Counted from the first letter of the stretch, positions 20,836 through 30,427 are shown. The stretch: DNA of 64,000 nt from Nocardioides luteus (GCF_000960475.2 NZ_JZDQ02000020.1:1-64000); one strand, 5' to 3'. Program-made: numbers and translations. The notes: generated by a model from the sequence alone, not told the origin.

Positions 20836-22653
20836 TCAGCTGCCCTGCTGGGCGACCCAGGAGGCGTGCAGGCGTGCGTACGTGGAGCCGGTCTGCGCGA
20901 CCAGCTCGCGGTGCGGGCCGCGCTGGGCGAGGTGGCCGGCGTCGACGACGATCACCTCGTCGGCCGCCTCGGCGGTGGAGAGGCGATGGGCGATGGTGAC
21001 CGAGGTGCGGCCGCTCATCAGGCGCTCGAGGGCCCGGTTGATCCGCATCTCCAGACGCGGGTCGACGGCCGAGGTGGCCTCGTCGAGGACCAGCAGGTCG
21101 GGATCGGCGAGCTGGGCGCGCAGCAGCGCCACGAGCTGCCGCTCGCCGGCCGAGAGCGACTCGCCGCGCTGCCCGACGCGGGTGCGCACACCGTCGGGGA
21201 GGCCGGCGAGCCAGTCCCCCAGGCCGAGCACCCGAGCCGCCTCCTCGATCTCCGCGTCGGTCGCGTCCAGCCGTCCGTAGCGGACGTTCTCGGCGAGGGT
21301 GGAGTCGAAGAGGAAGCCCTCCTGCGGGACGAGCACGACGCTGGTGCGCAGCGAGGCGTTGCCGATGTCGCGTACGTCGACGCCGTCGAGGCTCACCCTC
21401 CCCGAGGTCACGTCCATCACCCGGGTGAGCAGCTTGGCGATCGTCGACTTCCCCGAGCCGGTCTCCCCGACCACGGCGACCCGGCTGCCGGGCGCGATCT
21501 CGAAGGAGATGTCGTGCAGGACCGGACGGCCGCCGGGGTAGGCGAAGGTGACGTCGTCGAACTCGATCGAGAGCGGGCCGCGGGGCAGGACCGCCCCGGC
21601 AGCCCCCGGGTCGACGAGGTCCGCGGGCGTGTCCAGGATCCCGATCGTGCGCCGCCAGGAAGCGATCGCGTTCTGCGCGTCGGTGAGGATCTGCGTACCC
21701 ATCTGGACCGGGCCCACGAACAGCGTCACCAGGAACGCGAACGCCAGGATCTCGCCGACGCTCAGCTCGCCGCCGGTTCCGCGATAGGCCAGGGCGAGCA
21801 GCACGCCGCCGACGATCACCCCGGCGTTGGCGAGGCCGCCGGAGAGGCCACCGAGGCTGAAGAAGATCGAGGTGTAGGCCTGTGCCTTGGTCTGGGCGGC
21901 GCTGGTGGCATCGATCTCGCGGTCGATGCGCTCCTGGGTGCGGTCCTCCACGGCGTACGCCTTGACCACGGCCGCCCCGACGACCGGCTCGGAGACCGCG
22001 GAGAGCATCTTGGCGACCTGGCGGCGGGAGAGCGTGTAGGCCGCGGACAGCTTGCGCTGGAAGAACCGCAGGCTGAGGAAGAGCGGACCGAAGCAGAGCC
22101 ACACCAGGATCGCGAGCTGCCAGGAGTAGACCACCATCACGACGGTGGCGATCAGCATCTGCCCGACGCTGACGATGAAGAGCAGCCCGCCGAAGACGAT
22201 GAACTGGCTGACCTGGTCGACGTCGCTGGTCACCCGCGAGACCAGCGCCCCACGGTGTTCGGTCGACTGGGTGAGCATCGGCAGGTCGTGGACGTGCCGG
22301 AAGGCCTTGGTACGCAGCGTGGCCAGGCCCCGCTCGGCGGCGGTGAAGAGCCGGCTCGTCATCAGGAACGACGCGACGCCCGTGACGGCGATGGCGACTA
22401 CCGCGACGAGGCCGGCCCGCACGACGTAGCCGAGGTCGGGGCCGTCCGGGCCGCTCAACCCGTTGTCGAGCGTCTGCTGGACCACGACGGGCACGACGAC
22501 CTGGCCGATGCTGGCGATCACGGCCAGCGCGAAGGTGCCGCGGATGCCCTCGACCAGCTCCGGGGAGTGCTTGATGCCCCGGCGGATGGTCTCGAAGGCG
22601 CCGAGGTCCTCGCCGCTGCCGACCCGGGTCTCGGGCTCGAGAGTCGCGGTCAC
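20836..22653 (-). CDS. ABC exporter, fused membrane and ATPase domains (second subunit)
   Basis: A protein of 605 residues. A type IV exporter membrane domain of six helices (residues about 40-330) is followed by a nucleotide-binding domain with Walker A GETGSGKST, Q-loop LVPQEGF, signature LSAGERQL, Walker B LLVLDEATSAVD and the His switch TIAHRLS. The signature has Ala and Glu in place of the usual LSGGQ. The GTG start overlaps the stop of the upstream paralogous gene (GTGA), so the two likely form a heterodimeric exporter. The substrate cannot be read from sequence; drugs, lipids or peptides are possible. Confidence 0.9.
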   Translation of the reverse strand: MTATLEPETRVGSGEDLGAFETIRRGIKHSPELVEGIRGTFALAVIASIGQVVVPVVVQQTLDNGLSGPDGPDLGYVVRAGLVAVVAIAVTGVASFLMTSRLFTAAERGLATLRTKAFRHVHDLPMLTQSTEHRGALVSRVTSDVDQVSQFIVFGGLLFIVSVGQMLIATVVMVVYSWQLAILVWLCFGPLFLSLRFFQRKLSAAYTLSRRQVAKMLSAVSEPVVGAAVVKAYAVEDRTQERIDREIDATSAAQTKAQAYTSIFFSLGGLSGGLANAGVIVGGVLLALAYRGTGGELSVGEILAFAFLVTLFVGPVQMGTQILTDAQNAIASWRRTIGILDTPADLVDPGAAGAVLPRGPLSIEFDDVTFAYPGGRPVLHDISFEIAPGSRVAVVGETGSGKSTIAKLLTRVMDVTSGRVSLDGVDVRDIGNASLRTSVVLVPQEGFLFDSTLAENVRYGRLDATDAEIEEAARVLGLGDWLAGLPDGVRTRVGQRGESLSAGERQLVALLRAQLADPDLLVLDEATSAVDPRLEMRINRALERLMSGRTSVTIAHRLSTAEAADEVIVVDAGHLAQRGPHRELVAQTGSTYARLHASWVAQQGS

Positions 22654-24434
22654 TGGACGGTCTCCGGGGTCTCGTAGGCGTTCACCAGGCGGGCGTAGGA
22701 CTCGTCGCGGGCGAGCAGCTCGGTGTGGGTGCCGCGGTCGCGGATGCGGCCGTCCTCGAGGTGGACCACCTCGTCGGCGAGCGCGATCGTGGCCTTGCGG
22801 TAGGCGACCACGACGAGGCTGGTGTCGCCGGCGTCGCTCCGCAGCGCGGCGAGGATGCGCTGCTCGACCTCGGGGTCGACCGCCGAGGTCGCGTCGTCGA
22901 GGATCAGGAGCCGTGGGCGGCGTACGAGCGCTCTGGCCAGGGCCAGGCGTTGCCGTTGCCCGCCGGAGAGGCTCGCCCCGCGCTCGCCGAGGGTGGTGTC
23001 GAGGCCGTTCGGCAGCGCGGCGACGAAGCCGTCGGCCTGCGCCGCCTTGAGCGCGGACCAGACCTCGTCGTCGGTGACGTCGGCGCCGAGGGTGACGTTG
23101 CCGCGCACGGAGTCGTCGAAGACGAAGGCGGTCTGCGGCACCAGCGCCGCCACCCGGGCCCACTCCCCCGCGCCCAGGTCGCGCAGGTCGGTGTCGTCCA
23201 GGGTGATCCGGCCGTCGTCGGGATCGACCAGCCGGGCCAGCAGCATGGTCAGGGTGCTCTTGCCCGAGGCGGTCTCGCCGACGATCGCGACCGTACGGCC
23301 CGGCTCGACCTCGAAGTCGACACCGTCGAGGAGCGTGGGACCGTCGGCGTAGGCGTAGGAGACGCCGTCGACCCGCAGGCGCGCGCCGGTCGCCTCGCGG
23401 CTGGTCCTCGCGGTCCCGTAGGCCAGGCGGCCGGTGGCCTCCAGCACCCGCTGCACCCGCCGGTAGCCGACGACGCTGCGCGGGAACTCGCCCAGCAGCC
23501 ACCCGAAGGAGCGGATCGGGAAGGCCACGATGGTGAGCAGGAAGCCGATCTGGACGACGTCACCGGGCTCCGCGGCACCGCTGGATACACGACCCACGCC
23601 GACGGCCAGCACGGCGAGGACGCCGACGTTGGGCAGCGCGGCCAGGACCGGGTCGAAGGCCGCGCGGAGCCGGCCGGCGTGGATGTTGACGTCGCGCAGC
23701 TCCCGCGCCTTGTCCTGGAAGCGGGTGGTCTCCTCGGCCTCGCGCCCCAGGGTCTTGACGACGAGGGCACCGTCGAAGGACTCGTGCGCGATCCCGGAGA
23801 GCTCGGCACGCAGCTGCTGGGCGCGGGTCATCAACGGCGAGGAGAAGCGCTGGTAGACGAGGTTGGCGACGACGACCGCCGGGAAGACGAGGATGGCGAC
23901 CGAGGCCAGCACGACGTCGGTCCAGAACATCTGCCCGACCGCGATCACCATCATCGCGACCGTGCCGACGGCCATCGGCAGCGGCGCGATCGGCGCCCAG
24001 GACGCCTCGACGTCGGAGTTGGCGTTGGAGAGCAGCTGACCGGTCGGGTGCCGGTGGTGCCAGGCGAGCGGAAGCGCCAGATACTGCCGGGTGACCGCGC
24101 GCCGCGAGTGGGCCTGCATCCGGAACTGCATCACCCCGGCCCCCAGCCGGCGCGCCACCACGCCGACCGCGCGCAGGATCGCGACAGCGACGAAGAGCCC
24201 GATCACTGCCCACAACCAGCCGGCGCCGATCTCGCCGTCGCGCAGCGCCGGGACCAGGACGTGGTCGGTGGACCAGCCCAGCACCCAGGCGTCGGCGACG
24301 GTCAGTGCGCCGAAGAGCGCGGACCCGAGGGTCGAGAGGGTGAAGACTCCCCACTCGCGCCGGATGGCGACTCCGAGAACCTTGAACCCATCGGTCGTGG
24401 TGGCCCGCTGGGGTGTTGGTTCATCGTCGCTCAT
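22650..24434 (-). CDS. ABC exporter, fused membrane and ATPase domains (first subunit)
   Basis: A protein of 594 residues, same architecture as its neighbour. Its nucleotide-binding domain has Walker A GETASGKST, a canonical LSGGQRQR signature and Walker B LLILDDATSAVD, where the catalytic Glu after Walker B is replaced by Asp. The switch region reads VVVAYRKATIA rather than a canonical His switch. Such a degenerate site paired with a canonical one is usual in heterodimeric exporters. A TAGGCT box lies ten bases upstream of the ATG. It is divergent from the TIGR03085 gene across a short AT-rich gap. Confidence 0.9.
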   Translation of the reverse strand: MSDDEPTPQRATTTDGFKVLGVAIRREWGVFTLSTLGSALFGALTVADAWVLGWSTDHVLVPALRDGEIGAGWLWAVIGLFVAVAILRAVGVVARRLGAGVMQFRMQAHSRRAVTRQYLALPLAWHHRHPTGQLLSNANSDVEASWAPIAPLPMAVGTVAMMVIAVGQMFWTDVVLASVAILVFPAVVVANLVYQRFSSPLMTRAQQLRAELSGIAHESFDGALVVKTLGREAEETTRFQDKARELRDVNIHAGRLRAAFDPVLAALPNVGVLAVLAVGVGRVSSGAAEPGDVVQIGFLLTIVAFPIRSFGWLLGEFPRSVVGYRRVQRVLEATGRLAYGTARTSREATGARLRVDGVSYAYADGPTLLDGVDFEVEPGRTVAIVGETASGKSTLTMLLARLVDPDDGRITLDDTDLRDLGAGEWARVAALVPQTAFVFDDSVRGNVTLGADVTDDEVWSALKAAQADGFVAALPNGLDTTLGERGASLSGGQRQRLALARALVRRPRLLILDDATSAVDPEVEQRILAALRSDAGDTSLVVVAYRKATIALADEVVHLEDGRIRDRGTHTELLARDESYARLVNAYETPETVQ

Positions 24435-24509
24435 CTCGAGGTAAAGCCTAGGTCAGCACCCTGGCTGCGACGAATTTTTTTGGTTCCCCTGCCGGCCAGG
24501 ACGGCTCGA

Positions 24510-24515
24510 TAGGGT
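24510..24515 (+). promoter_or_regulatory. Putative -10 box of the leaderless TIGR03085 gene
   Basis: TAGGGT is followed by seven bases and GTG. This spacing favours the GTG at 24523 as start, over the GTG at 24514 that would overlap the box. Confidence 0.4.
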
Positions 24516-24522
24516 GCAGCTC

Positions 24523-25146
24523 GTGCCTTCCTTCGCGCGCGCCGAGCGCATCGCCCTGTGTGACACCGCCGTCTCCCTCGGGCCGGCGGCCCCGACGCTG
24601 TGCGAGGGGTGGCAGGTCAAGGACCTGCTGGTGCATCTGCTGGTCCGCGAGCGTCGCCCGTGGGCCGCGGCGGGAATCGTCCTGCCGCCGCTCGCGCCGG
24701 TGCTGAGGAAGGCGGAGGCTGCGTACGCCGTCCAGCCGCTGGAGGCTCTGGCCGCCCGCCTGCGCGACCCGAAGGGCACCCCGTTCGCGCTCGGGCCGAT
24801 CGAGAAGGCGGTCAACACCGTCGAGTTCTTCGTCCACCACGAGGATCTGCGTCGCGCCCAGCCGAGCTGGGAGCCGCGTACGCTGCCCGCCGCTGCCGAG
24901 CGTGACCTCTGGCGCACCCTGAAGCTGCTCGGCAAGGGCCTGGTCCGCTCCGCCGGGACCCCGGTGGTCGTCAGCAACGGCACCGACACCTCCACCCTCC
25001 GCGCCGGCGAGGAGCCGGTCACCGTCACCGGGCCGGTCGGCGAGCTCCTGCTCTTCTGCTTCGGGCGTCACCAGGTGCGGGGCCTGACCTTCGACGGTCC
25101 GGCCGAGCGGATCACGCAGCTGGAGAACGCCAGTCTCGGGTTCTGA
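24523..25146 (+). CDS. TIGR03085 family protein (DinB/mycothiol-dependent fold)
   Basis: A protein of 207 residues. Seen: an N-terminal four-helix segment with TLCEGWQVKDLLVHLLVRERRPW, where the His is a likely metal ligand, NTVEFFVHHEDLRRAQP with two further His residues, and a C-terminal SCP2-like region ending LLFCFGRHQV. This matches the DinB-like, mycothiol-linked TIGR03083/TIGR03085 group, whose members bind a divalent metal with three His. The reaction is unknown. The start was chosen from the leaderless promoter spacing. It is followed at once by the convergent Uma2 remnant. Confidence 0.78.
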   Translation: MPSFARAERIALCDTAVSLGPAAPTLCEGWQVKDLLVHLLVRERRPWAAAGIVLPPLAPVLRKAEAAYAVQPLEALAARLRDPKGTPFALGPIEKAVNTVEFFVHHEDLRRAQPSWEPRTLPAAAERDLWRTLKLLGKGLVRSAGTPVVVSNGTDTSTLRAGEEPVTVTGPVGELLLFCFGRHQVRGLTFDGPAERITQLENASLGF

Positions 25147-25149
25147 TCC

Positions 25150-25590
25150 TCAGAGGATCTTGTGGAGGTCGATCCGGACCGTGCCGTAGCCCACGACGAC
25201 CACCGACCCGACCGGGTCGGAGTCGTTCAGCTCGAGCGTGACGTCCCAGCCGGTCTCGGCGTTGCTGAGCACGGTGAGCGAGCGGAGCTCGCGGTCGACG
25301 ATCCAGTACTGCTCCGCGCCTGCGACGCGGTACTCCTCGGGCTTGCGGAACAGATCTCGGAGCGGGTCGAGGGTGAGAGAACCTCGACGACGATGAGCGG
25401 TGGCTGCTCGGCCCACTGCCCCTTCTCCTCGGCCCGGAGGACGAGGACGTCCGGGATCCGGCGGCTCATGCCCGTACGGAGCCCGGCCTCCGCGATGGCG
25501 GTCAGGTCCGGAAAGGTGTTGGCGAGCAGCACGAGGATGCGGCTGCCGGCGGCCTGGTGCGGGATCTCGCCCGGGGGGCTCCCGATGTGA
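25150..25590 (-). pseudogene. Uma2-family nuclease-like gene, frameshifted and 5'-truncated
   Basis: Two frames give adjoining parts of one Uma2 protein. One frame has HQAAGSRILVLLANTFPDL and, later, RRIPDVLVLRAEEKG and PPLIVVEVLSPSTRSE. The other continues with DLFRKPEEYRVAGAEQYWIV and the C-terminus. The junction near 25370 reads GAGATC where GAGGATC would restore SED-LFRKPEEY, so a single G appears lost. Upstream of GEIPHQ the usual N-terminal domain (RYELIDG-type) is not found. Uma2 proteins have a PD-(D/E)XK-like fold and are usually of unknown role. A sequencing error could explain the shift but not the missing N-terminus. Confidence 0.7.
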
Positions 25591-25656
25591 CGTCCGTAAC
25601 CTCCACGCGCCTCCAGACGTTATCCCCGATGACCGAGTCCCCCAGGAGGTCACCCG

Positions 25657-27069
25657 ATGCGTCGTCGTGCGGTAGCAGCCACCGTCGCCATGCTCTTCGT
25701 CCTCTCGCTCACCCAGGCCGCGCCGGCGATGAGCGCGAGCCGGGAGCTACGGGACGTGATGGTCGTGGGCAACAACTGGGACGGGACGGCGTCGATCGTC
25801 GATGCCCGCAGCCTCGAGGTGCTGCGTAAGGACATCGACCTGGTTCCGGACAAGGACGAGGAGATCGCCGCGATCCACCAGGACCCCGAGAGGCTGGCCT
25901 ACTACTACCTGGTCCGCTACGGCCCCGGTGAGGGCAACGACCAGCTCGTGGACGACATGTTCACGACCCGGGACGGCAGACTGCTGGCGGTCTCGCGTCC
26001 CAGCCTCGCCGACGTGGTCTGGATCGACATCGAGAAGGCGCTCGCCGGCTCGCCGGACTCCATCGTGGTCGAACAGCAGATGGACGGGCACCGCACCGAC
26101 CACATGGGCCTCTCCCCCGACGGCACCCGCTTGCTGGTCTCGGACTCGACGTCCCGCTCGGTGCACGAGTACTGGATGGGCGGCGCCGACGACCCGCGGA
26201 CCGGCGAGCGGCTGCGTACCTTCGAGTCGGGCGAGACTCCCCACGAGAACAACTACTCCCGCGACGGCTCCCGGATCTTCCACGCCTCCATCGGCCGCGT
26301 CTACCTGCCCGGCGACCAGAAGGAGCTCTCGCTCGACCAGCTCGGCCTCGGCCCGATCGCCGGCACCATCCCCGGCACCGACCTGCTGCCGCCGATCAAG
26401 ATCGGCCCGCTCCACGACGCGATCAAGGGCGACCGCTGGTTCGAGATCGTCGACGAGTCCAGCTTCGAGATCTCCCAGCGCTGGGAGATGGGCAAGGAGC
26501 TGGAGGAGGCCGGCTACCCCTCGATCTCCTCGGCCGTACGTCCCATGGCGGTCGCGCCCGGCGAGCGGTTCATCTACTTCCAGATGTCCTTCCTGCACGG
26601 TCTCGTCGAGTTCGACACCCAGGCGGCCGACATCGACGGCAAGGTCGGCTACTCCACCGGCTCCATCGAGGAGCCTCGCACCGGCGCCGTCACGCGCGTC
26701 ATCCCGCTGCCCAAGCGCACCCAGCTACCGCGCGAGCTCTACGTCAACGACTCCGCCCACCACGGGCTCTCGATCGACGCCCAGGGCAAGACGCTGTGCG
26801 CGGCCGGCACGATGGACGACTACGTCGCACTGGTCGACCGTGCGACGGGTGACTACGCGACCCTCGATGAGGAGACGACCGGGCACTACTACGGCAAGCC
26901 CTACTGGACCACCGAAGGGCTCGGCAACACCTGCTGGGCGTCGCTGTCGGACGCCGACGCCGTCGCGGTCATCGACTTCCGCACCGGCGAGGAGCTCGCC
27001 TACCTCGACGTCGGCAACCACCCCCAGCGCGTACGCCACGGCCAGATCCCGGATGCGCTGTTGAGCTAG
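25657..27069 (+). CDS. Secreted beta-propeller (YncE/YVTN-like) protein
   Basis: A protein of 470 residues. A signal peptide is clear: MRRRAVAATVAMLFVLSLTQ followed by an AAPAMSA cleavage region. The mature part repeats the propeller pattern of DGTASIVDARSLEVL, MGLSPDGTRLLVSDSTSRSV, NNYSRDGSRIFHASIGRVYL, HHGLSIDAQGKTLCAAG and DAVAVIDFRTGEELAYLDVG. This fits a YVTN-type beta-propeller of six or seven blades. No catalytic motif is recognised; many relatives are annotated simply as secreted or serine/threonine-repeat proteins. AGGAGG precedes the ATG by seven bases. It is monocistronic with a hairpin terminator behind it. Confidence 0.72.
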   Translation: MRRRAVAATVAMLFVLSLTQAAPAMSASRELRDVMVVGNNWDGTASIVDARSLEVLRKDIDLVPDKDEEIAAIHQDPERLAYYYLVRYGPGEGNDQLVDDMFTTRDGRLLAVSRPSLADVVWIDIEKALAGSPDSIVVEQQMDGHRTDHMGLSPDGTRLLVSDSTSRSVHEYWMGGADDPRTGERLRTFESGETPHENNYSRDGSRIFHASIGRVYLPGDQKELSLDQLGLGPIAGTIPGTDLLPPIKIGPLHDAIKGDRWFEIVDESSFEISQRWEMGKELEEAGYPSISSAVRPMAVAPGERFIYFQMSFLHGLVEFDTQAADIDGKVGYSTGSIEEPRTGAVTRVIPLPKRTQLPRELYVNDSAHHGLSIDAQGKTLCAAGTMDDYVALVDRATGDYATLDEETTGHYYGKPYWTTEGLGNTCWASLSDADAVAVIDFRTGEELAYLDVGNHPQRVRHGQIPDALLS

Positions 27070-27074
27070 TCGGC

Positions 27075-27093
27075 GGCGGGGCATTTCCCCGCC
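27075..27093. terminator. Hairpin between the propeller gene and hisF
   Basis: GGCGGGG-CATTT-CCCCGCC has seven perfect pairs, overlapped at its right edge by the palindrome CCGCCATGGCGG (27090-27101). It lies between convergent genes and could terminate both. Confidence 0.6.
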
Positions 27094-27121
27094 ATGGCGG
27101 GAATTTGCCGCGCGGGACCCC

Positions 27122-27883
27122 TCAGCGAACCGGCGCGCCGGCGCCGGAGAGCGCCTGCTTGACCTCGCCGATCCGGACCTTGCCGAAGTGGAAGATCGTG
27201 GCCGCGAGGACGGCATCCGCGCCGGCCTCGACCGCGGGCGGGAAGTGCTCGGCCTTACCGGCGCCGCCGGAGGCGATGACCGGGACGGTCACCTCGCTGC
27301 GTACGGCCTTGATCAGGTCGATGTCGAAGCCGTCCTCGGTGCCGTCGGCGTCCATCGCGTTGAGGAGGATCTCGCCGGCGCCGAGCTCGACGGCCTTCGC
27401 CGCCCACTCGATCGCGTCGATCCCGGCAGACTTGCGGCCGCCATGGGTGGTGACCTCGAAACCGGAGTCGGTCCCCGGCGCGCGTCGGGCGTCGACGGAG
27501 AGCACCAGGACCTGGTTGCCGAACCGGTCGGCGATCTCGGCGATCAGCTCGGGGCGGACGATGGCCGCGGTGTTGACCGCGATCTTGTCCGCGCCGGCGC
27601 GGAGCATCCGGTCGACATCCTCCACGCTGCGGATCCCGCCGCCGACGGTGAGCGGGATGAAGACCTGCTCAGCGGTGCGGGTGACGATCTCGAGGGTCGT
27701 CGCGCGTCCCTCGTGGGAGGCGGAGATGTCGAGGAAGGTGAGCTCGTCGGCGCCCTCCTTGTCGTAGGTCGCGGCCAGCTCCACCGGGTCGCCGGCGTCG
27801 CGCAGCTCCTTGAAGTTGATCCCCTTGACCACGCGACCGGCGTCGACGTCGAGGCACGGGATGACGCGTACGGCAAGACTCAT
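27122..27883 (-). CDS. hisF: Imidazole glycerol phosphate synthase cyclase subunit
   Basis: Forms IGP and AICAR from PRFAR using ammonia delivered by HisH. The protein has 253 residues and is a beta-alpha barrel. Catalytic Asp in [12 protein letters not shown] (about residue 11) and in VLSVDARR (about 133) are present, as are the phosphate loops VGGGIRS and ASGGAG. The ATG overlaps the hisA stop as ATGA. Its partner hisH lies about 13 kb away, so the two halves of this enzyme are not co-transcribed. Confidence 0.95.
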   Translation of the reverse strand: MSLAVRVIPCLDVDAGRVVKGINFKELRDAGDPVELAATYDKEGADELTFLDISASHEGRATTLEIVTRTAEQVFIPLTVGGGIRSVEDVDRMLRAGADKIAVNTAAIVRPELIAEIADRFGNQVLVLSVDARRAPGTDSGFEVTTHGGRKSAGIDAIEWAAKAVELGAGEILLNAMDADGTEDGFDIDLIKAVRSEVTVPVIASGGAGKAEHFPPAVEAGADAVLAATIFHFGKVRIGEVKQALSGAGAPVR

Positions 27884-28629
27884 GACTGGTCTCCGCGCTG
27901 CCGGCCGAGGGTGAGGTCGAGCGCGTCGGCGAGGTCGAGGGAGCCGGTGTAGAGCGCCGTGCCGGCGATCGCGCCCTCGACGCCGATCTCCACCAGGCCC
28001 ATCAGCGCCTCGATGTCGTCGATCGTGGTCACTCCCCCGCTCGCCACGACCGGGCGGTCGGTGGCCTCGCAGACCGCGCGGAGCAGGTCGAGGTTGGGGC
28101 CCTGGAGCATGCCGTCCTTGTTGACGTCGGTGACGACGTAGCGCGCGCAGCCCTCGGAGTCGAGCCGGGCGAGGGTCTCGTAGAGGTCGCCGCCGTCCTT
28201 GGTCCAGCCGCGCGCGGCGAGGGTGCGGCCGCGTACGTCCAGGCCCACCGCGACCCGGTCGCCGTAGGTCGCGATCGCCTTGCGGGTCCACTCCGGGTTC
28301 TCCAGGGCGGCGGTGCCGATGTTGACGCGGCGGCAGCCGGTCGCCATCGCGGCCTCGAGCGACTCGTCGTCGCGGATGCCACCGCTCATCTCGACCTTGA
28401 TGTCGAGCTTGCCGACGATCCCGGCCAGGATCTCGCGGTTGTTGCCGTGGCCGAACGCGGCGTCGAGGTCCACCAGATGGATCCACTCGGCGCCGGTCTC
28501 CTGCCACCTCAGCGCGGCCTCGAAGGGATCGCCGAACCGCTTCTCCGACCCGTCCACGCCCTGGACCAGCTGCACCGCCTGCCCGCCCTTCACATCGACG
28601 GCCGGCAGGAGCTCGAGGTAGTCACCCAT
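27880..28629 (-). CDS. priA: HisA isomerase, probably bifunctional PriA (HisA/TrpF)
   Basis: A protein of 249 residues, a ProFAR isomerase barrel with [15 protein letters not shown] (catalytic Asp about residue 11), [23 protein letters not shown], the second catalytic Asp in [15 protein letters not shown], and ASGGVTT. In many Actinobacteria this protein also does the phosphoribosylanthranilate isomerase step of tryptophan synthesis (PriA). No trpF is visible with trpCBA here, consistent with dual use. That dual role is inferred from the phylum, not from a residue test. A TAGGAT box lies seven bases before the ATG, suggesting a leaderless message. It heads hisA-hisF. Confidence 0.92.
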   Translation of the reverse strand: MGDYLELLPAVDVKGGQAVQLVQGVDGSEKRFGDPFEAALRWQETGAEWIHLVDLDAAFGHGNNREILAGIVGKLDIKVEMSGGIRDDESLEAAMATGCRRVNIGTAALENPEWTRKAIATYGDRVAVGLDVRGRTLAARGWTKDGGDLYETLARLDSEGCARYVVTDVNKDGMLQGPNLDLLRAVCEATDRPVVASGGVTTIDDIEALMGLVEIGVEGAIAGTALYTGSLDLADALDLTLGRQRGDQS

Positions 28630-28636
28630 GGGGACG

Positions 28637-28642
28637 ATCCTA
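28637..28642 (-). promoter_or_regulatory. Putative -10 box of leaderless hisA-hisF
   Basis: TAGGAT on the minus strand, then seven bases, then the hisA ATG. It shows the hisAF pair has its own promoter, separate from the other his genes. Confidence 0.45.
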
Positions 28643-28696
28643 TGTTCTGTACGCCGCCACCCCTGCCCCGCGGTCCGGGTGCGAGACGGTCCGCTC

Positions 28697-29416
28697 TCAG
28701 CGGGGCGCCAGCACCTCGAACTCGTACGCGTCCGGGTCGGTCATGCGCGCCCACCGACCGTCACTGCCGATCTCGGTGACCAACGTGGCGCCGAGCTCTT
28801 CGAGGCGGCGGATCTCGGCGGCCGGCTCGGTGTCCTCGGGGGCGATCAGGTCGAAGCGGAACCGGTCCCGGGGCCCGCGCGGCACCGGCGGCGGCCCGCC
28901 CCAGGCGACCTTGGCGCTGCCGGACGGGGTCGCAACCGCGGTCTCGCCGTCCTGGTCCCAGACCAGCGGCCAGCCGAGCGCAGCGCTCCAGAACAGCCCG
29001 TTCTCCCGGGATCCGTCGGCCGCGACCTCGCCGAGGAATCCGGTGCCGGCCAGCCAGCTGTTGCCTGCCGGGATCACGCAGAGCTCGTTGCCCTCCGGGT
29101 CGCCGAGCACGATGTGGTCCTCCTCCGGCAGCTGTCCGACGTCGAGGTGGGTCGCGCCGAGCCCGATCAGCCGGTCCACGGTCCGCTGCTGGTCCTGCGG
29201 CAGCGCGCTGGTCAGATGCAGGTGATGCGGGTTCGCCAGCGTCTTCGGCGCGTCCGTGGGCAGGAACCGGATCCGGAGGTCGTCGTCCGTACGCGGCAGC
29301 AGCCTGATCTCCTCGCCGCTGGCTTCGGGCTCTCGATCCAGCACCGCCGCCCAGAACTCCGCGACCCGCTCCGGGTCGTTGGCATCGATGCAGATCCCGA
29401 ACCGCCGAGGTGTCAT
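28697..29416 (-). CDS. VOC (glyoxalase/bleomycin-resistance fold) protein
   Basis: A protein of 239 residues with two tandem VOC modules. The first has [32 protein letters not shown] and [12 protein letters not shown]; the second begins [19 protein letters not shown] and ends [12 protein letters not shown]. The DPEGNE-type motif and the FW-hxxxLG pattern are the family hallmarks. Such two-module proteins are often single-chain dioxygenase-like or resistance proteins; the substrate is unknown. The ATG at 29416 begins the first conserved strand directly. It shares strand with hisA but is 67 bases upstream of it. Confidence 0.82.
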   Translation of the reverse strand: MTPRRFGICIDANDPERVAEFWAAVLDREPEASGEEIRLLPRTDDDLRIRFLPTDAPKTLANPHHLHLTSALPQDQQRTVDRLIGLGATHLDVGQLPEEDHIVLGDPEGNELCVIPAGNSWLAGTGFLGEVAADGSRENGLFWSAALGWPLVWDQDGETAVATPSGSAKVAWGGPPPVPRGPRDRFRFDLIAPEDTEPAAEIRRLEELGATLVTEIGSDGRWARMTDPDAYEFEVLAPR

Positions 29417-29517
29417 GCCCGCAACGTACGGCGGGGGCGAGACGGCGCACAATCGGTTTCCGCCGGGGCGGTCAGAACTCGCTGTCCCGACAGGCGCGGC
29501 GGCGACATGATGACCCC

Positions 29518-29931
29518 ATGACAGAGGTGAGGGTGTTCCATGACGTTCCCGGCCGTGCGGCGGCCGTGTTCCGTGCTTTCACGGACGCCGACCTGCTACG
29601 CACCTGGTGGTGGCCGCATCTCCCCGACGCGACGTACGCCGTCGACCCTGTGCCAGGAGGCGAGATCGCCGTCGCCTCGCCTGGTGCCGGAATCGGGTTC
29701 CGCGGCGCCTTCGTGGAGGTGACCGCACCGACCCGGCTCGCCTTCACCTGGACCTGGGTCGACGACCCGGAGACCGACACCGTCGAGGTGGTCATGACCC
29801 CACTCACGCCTGACACGACCCGCGTGCTGGTCACCCACACCTGCTCCTCCGACTCCGCGGCAGGGCTCGAGCAGGGCTGGAGCGACGTCCTGGGTCGGCT
29901 TGCGGCCCGCCCGATCAGCCAGGCACGCTGA
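29518..29931 (+). CDS. SRPBCC (AHSA1-like) domain protein
   Basis: A protein of 137 residues. Seen: RVFHDVPGRAAAVFRAFTDA, then LLRTWWWPH and GGEIAVASPGAGIGFRGAFV, TRLAFTWTWVDDPETDTVEV and a C-terminal helix GLEQGWSDVLGRL. This is the START-like AHSA1 pattern, a helix-grip fold that binds small hydrophobic ligands or acts as an Hsp90-activator-like module. The ligand is unknown. It is divergent from the VOC gene and converges on a second SRPBCC gene. Confidence 0.8.
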   Translation: MTEVRVFHDVPGRAAAVFRAFTDADLLRTWWWPHLPDATYAVDPVPGGEIAVASPGAGIGFRGAFVEVTAPTRLAFTWTWVDDPETDTVEVVMTPLTPDTTRVLVTHTCSSDSAAGLEQGWSDVLGRLAARPISQAR

Positions 29932-29958
29932 CCCAGGCTCACTGAGGCGGATGACCTC

Positions 29959-30426
29959 TCAGCCGGCGTCTGCGCCACGCACGACGCGATCCAGGTTGGC
30001 CAGCCCTTTTTCCATGTCGGGCGCGATCGCCTTCTCCATCGAGTAGAACCTGAGCATCAGGCCCATCACGCCGCTCACCGAGCCGGTGTGGGTCCAGGTC
30101 AGCCGGGTGCCGTCGGCGACGGTGGCCAGGTCGAAGATCACCGTGCTGTGGCTCTTGAAGGGCTTCAGGAACTCCAGCGCCACCTCGATGTGGTCGGGCC
30201 TCGACTCGATGATCTCCATCGCGCCGGCACCCGCGCGCTTGTTGCCCGACCAGGCATAGCGGGCGCCGACCCCGGAGTCCGCACCCGAGTAGGTGCGCGT
30301 CATGTCCGGGTCGAGCTCCTCCCACGGCGACCAGGACGGCCACTCGTGGAAGTCGTCGAGCAGCGCGTGCACACGGCCGATGTCGCCGGGCAGGACCCCG
30401 GAGCGGGAGACCTCGTAGTCGGTCAT
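29959..30426 (-). CDS. SRPBCC family protein (polyketide cyclase-like)
   Basis: A protein of 155 residues. The N-terminus IGRVHALLDDFHEWPSWSPW with EELDPDM is the classical coenzyme Q-binding/polyketide-cyclase START pattern, followed by GARYAWSGNKRAGAGAMEI, STVIFDLATVADGTRLTWTH and a final helix MEKGLANLDRVV. No catalytic residue is recognisable. Its start is one base from the stop of the upstream isochorismatase-like gene, so it is probably in an operon with that gene and the DUF664 gene. Confidence 0.82.
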   Translation of the reverse strand: MTDYEVSRSGVLPGDIGRVHALLDDFHEWPSWSPWEELDPDMTRTYSGADSGVGARYAWSGNKRAGAGAMEIIESRPDHIEVALEFLKPFKSHSTVIFDLATVADGTRLTWTHTGSVSGVMGLMLRFYSMEKAIAPDMEKGLANLDRVVRGADAG

Positions 30427-30427
30427 G

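Noticed and set aside
20836-23502. One giant exporter protein of 888 residues
   Set aside because: The upstream part is an out-of-frame shadow of the first exporter subunit; the real second subunit begins at the GTG at 22653, overlapping the first gene's stop.
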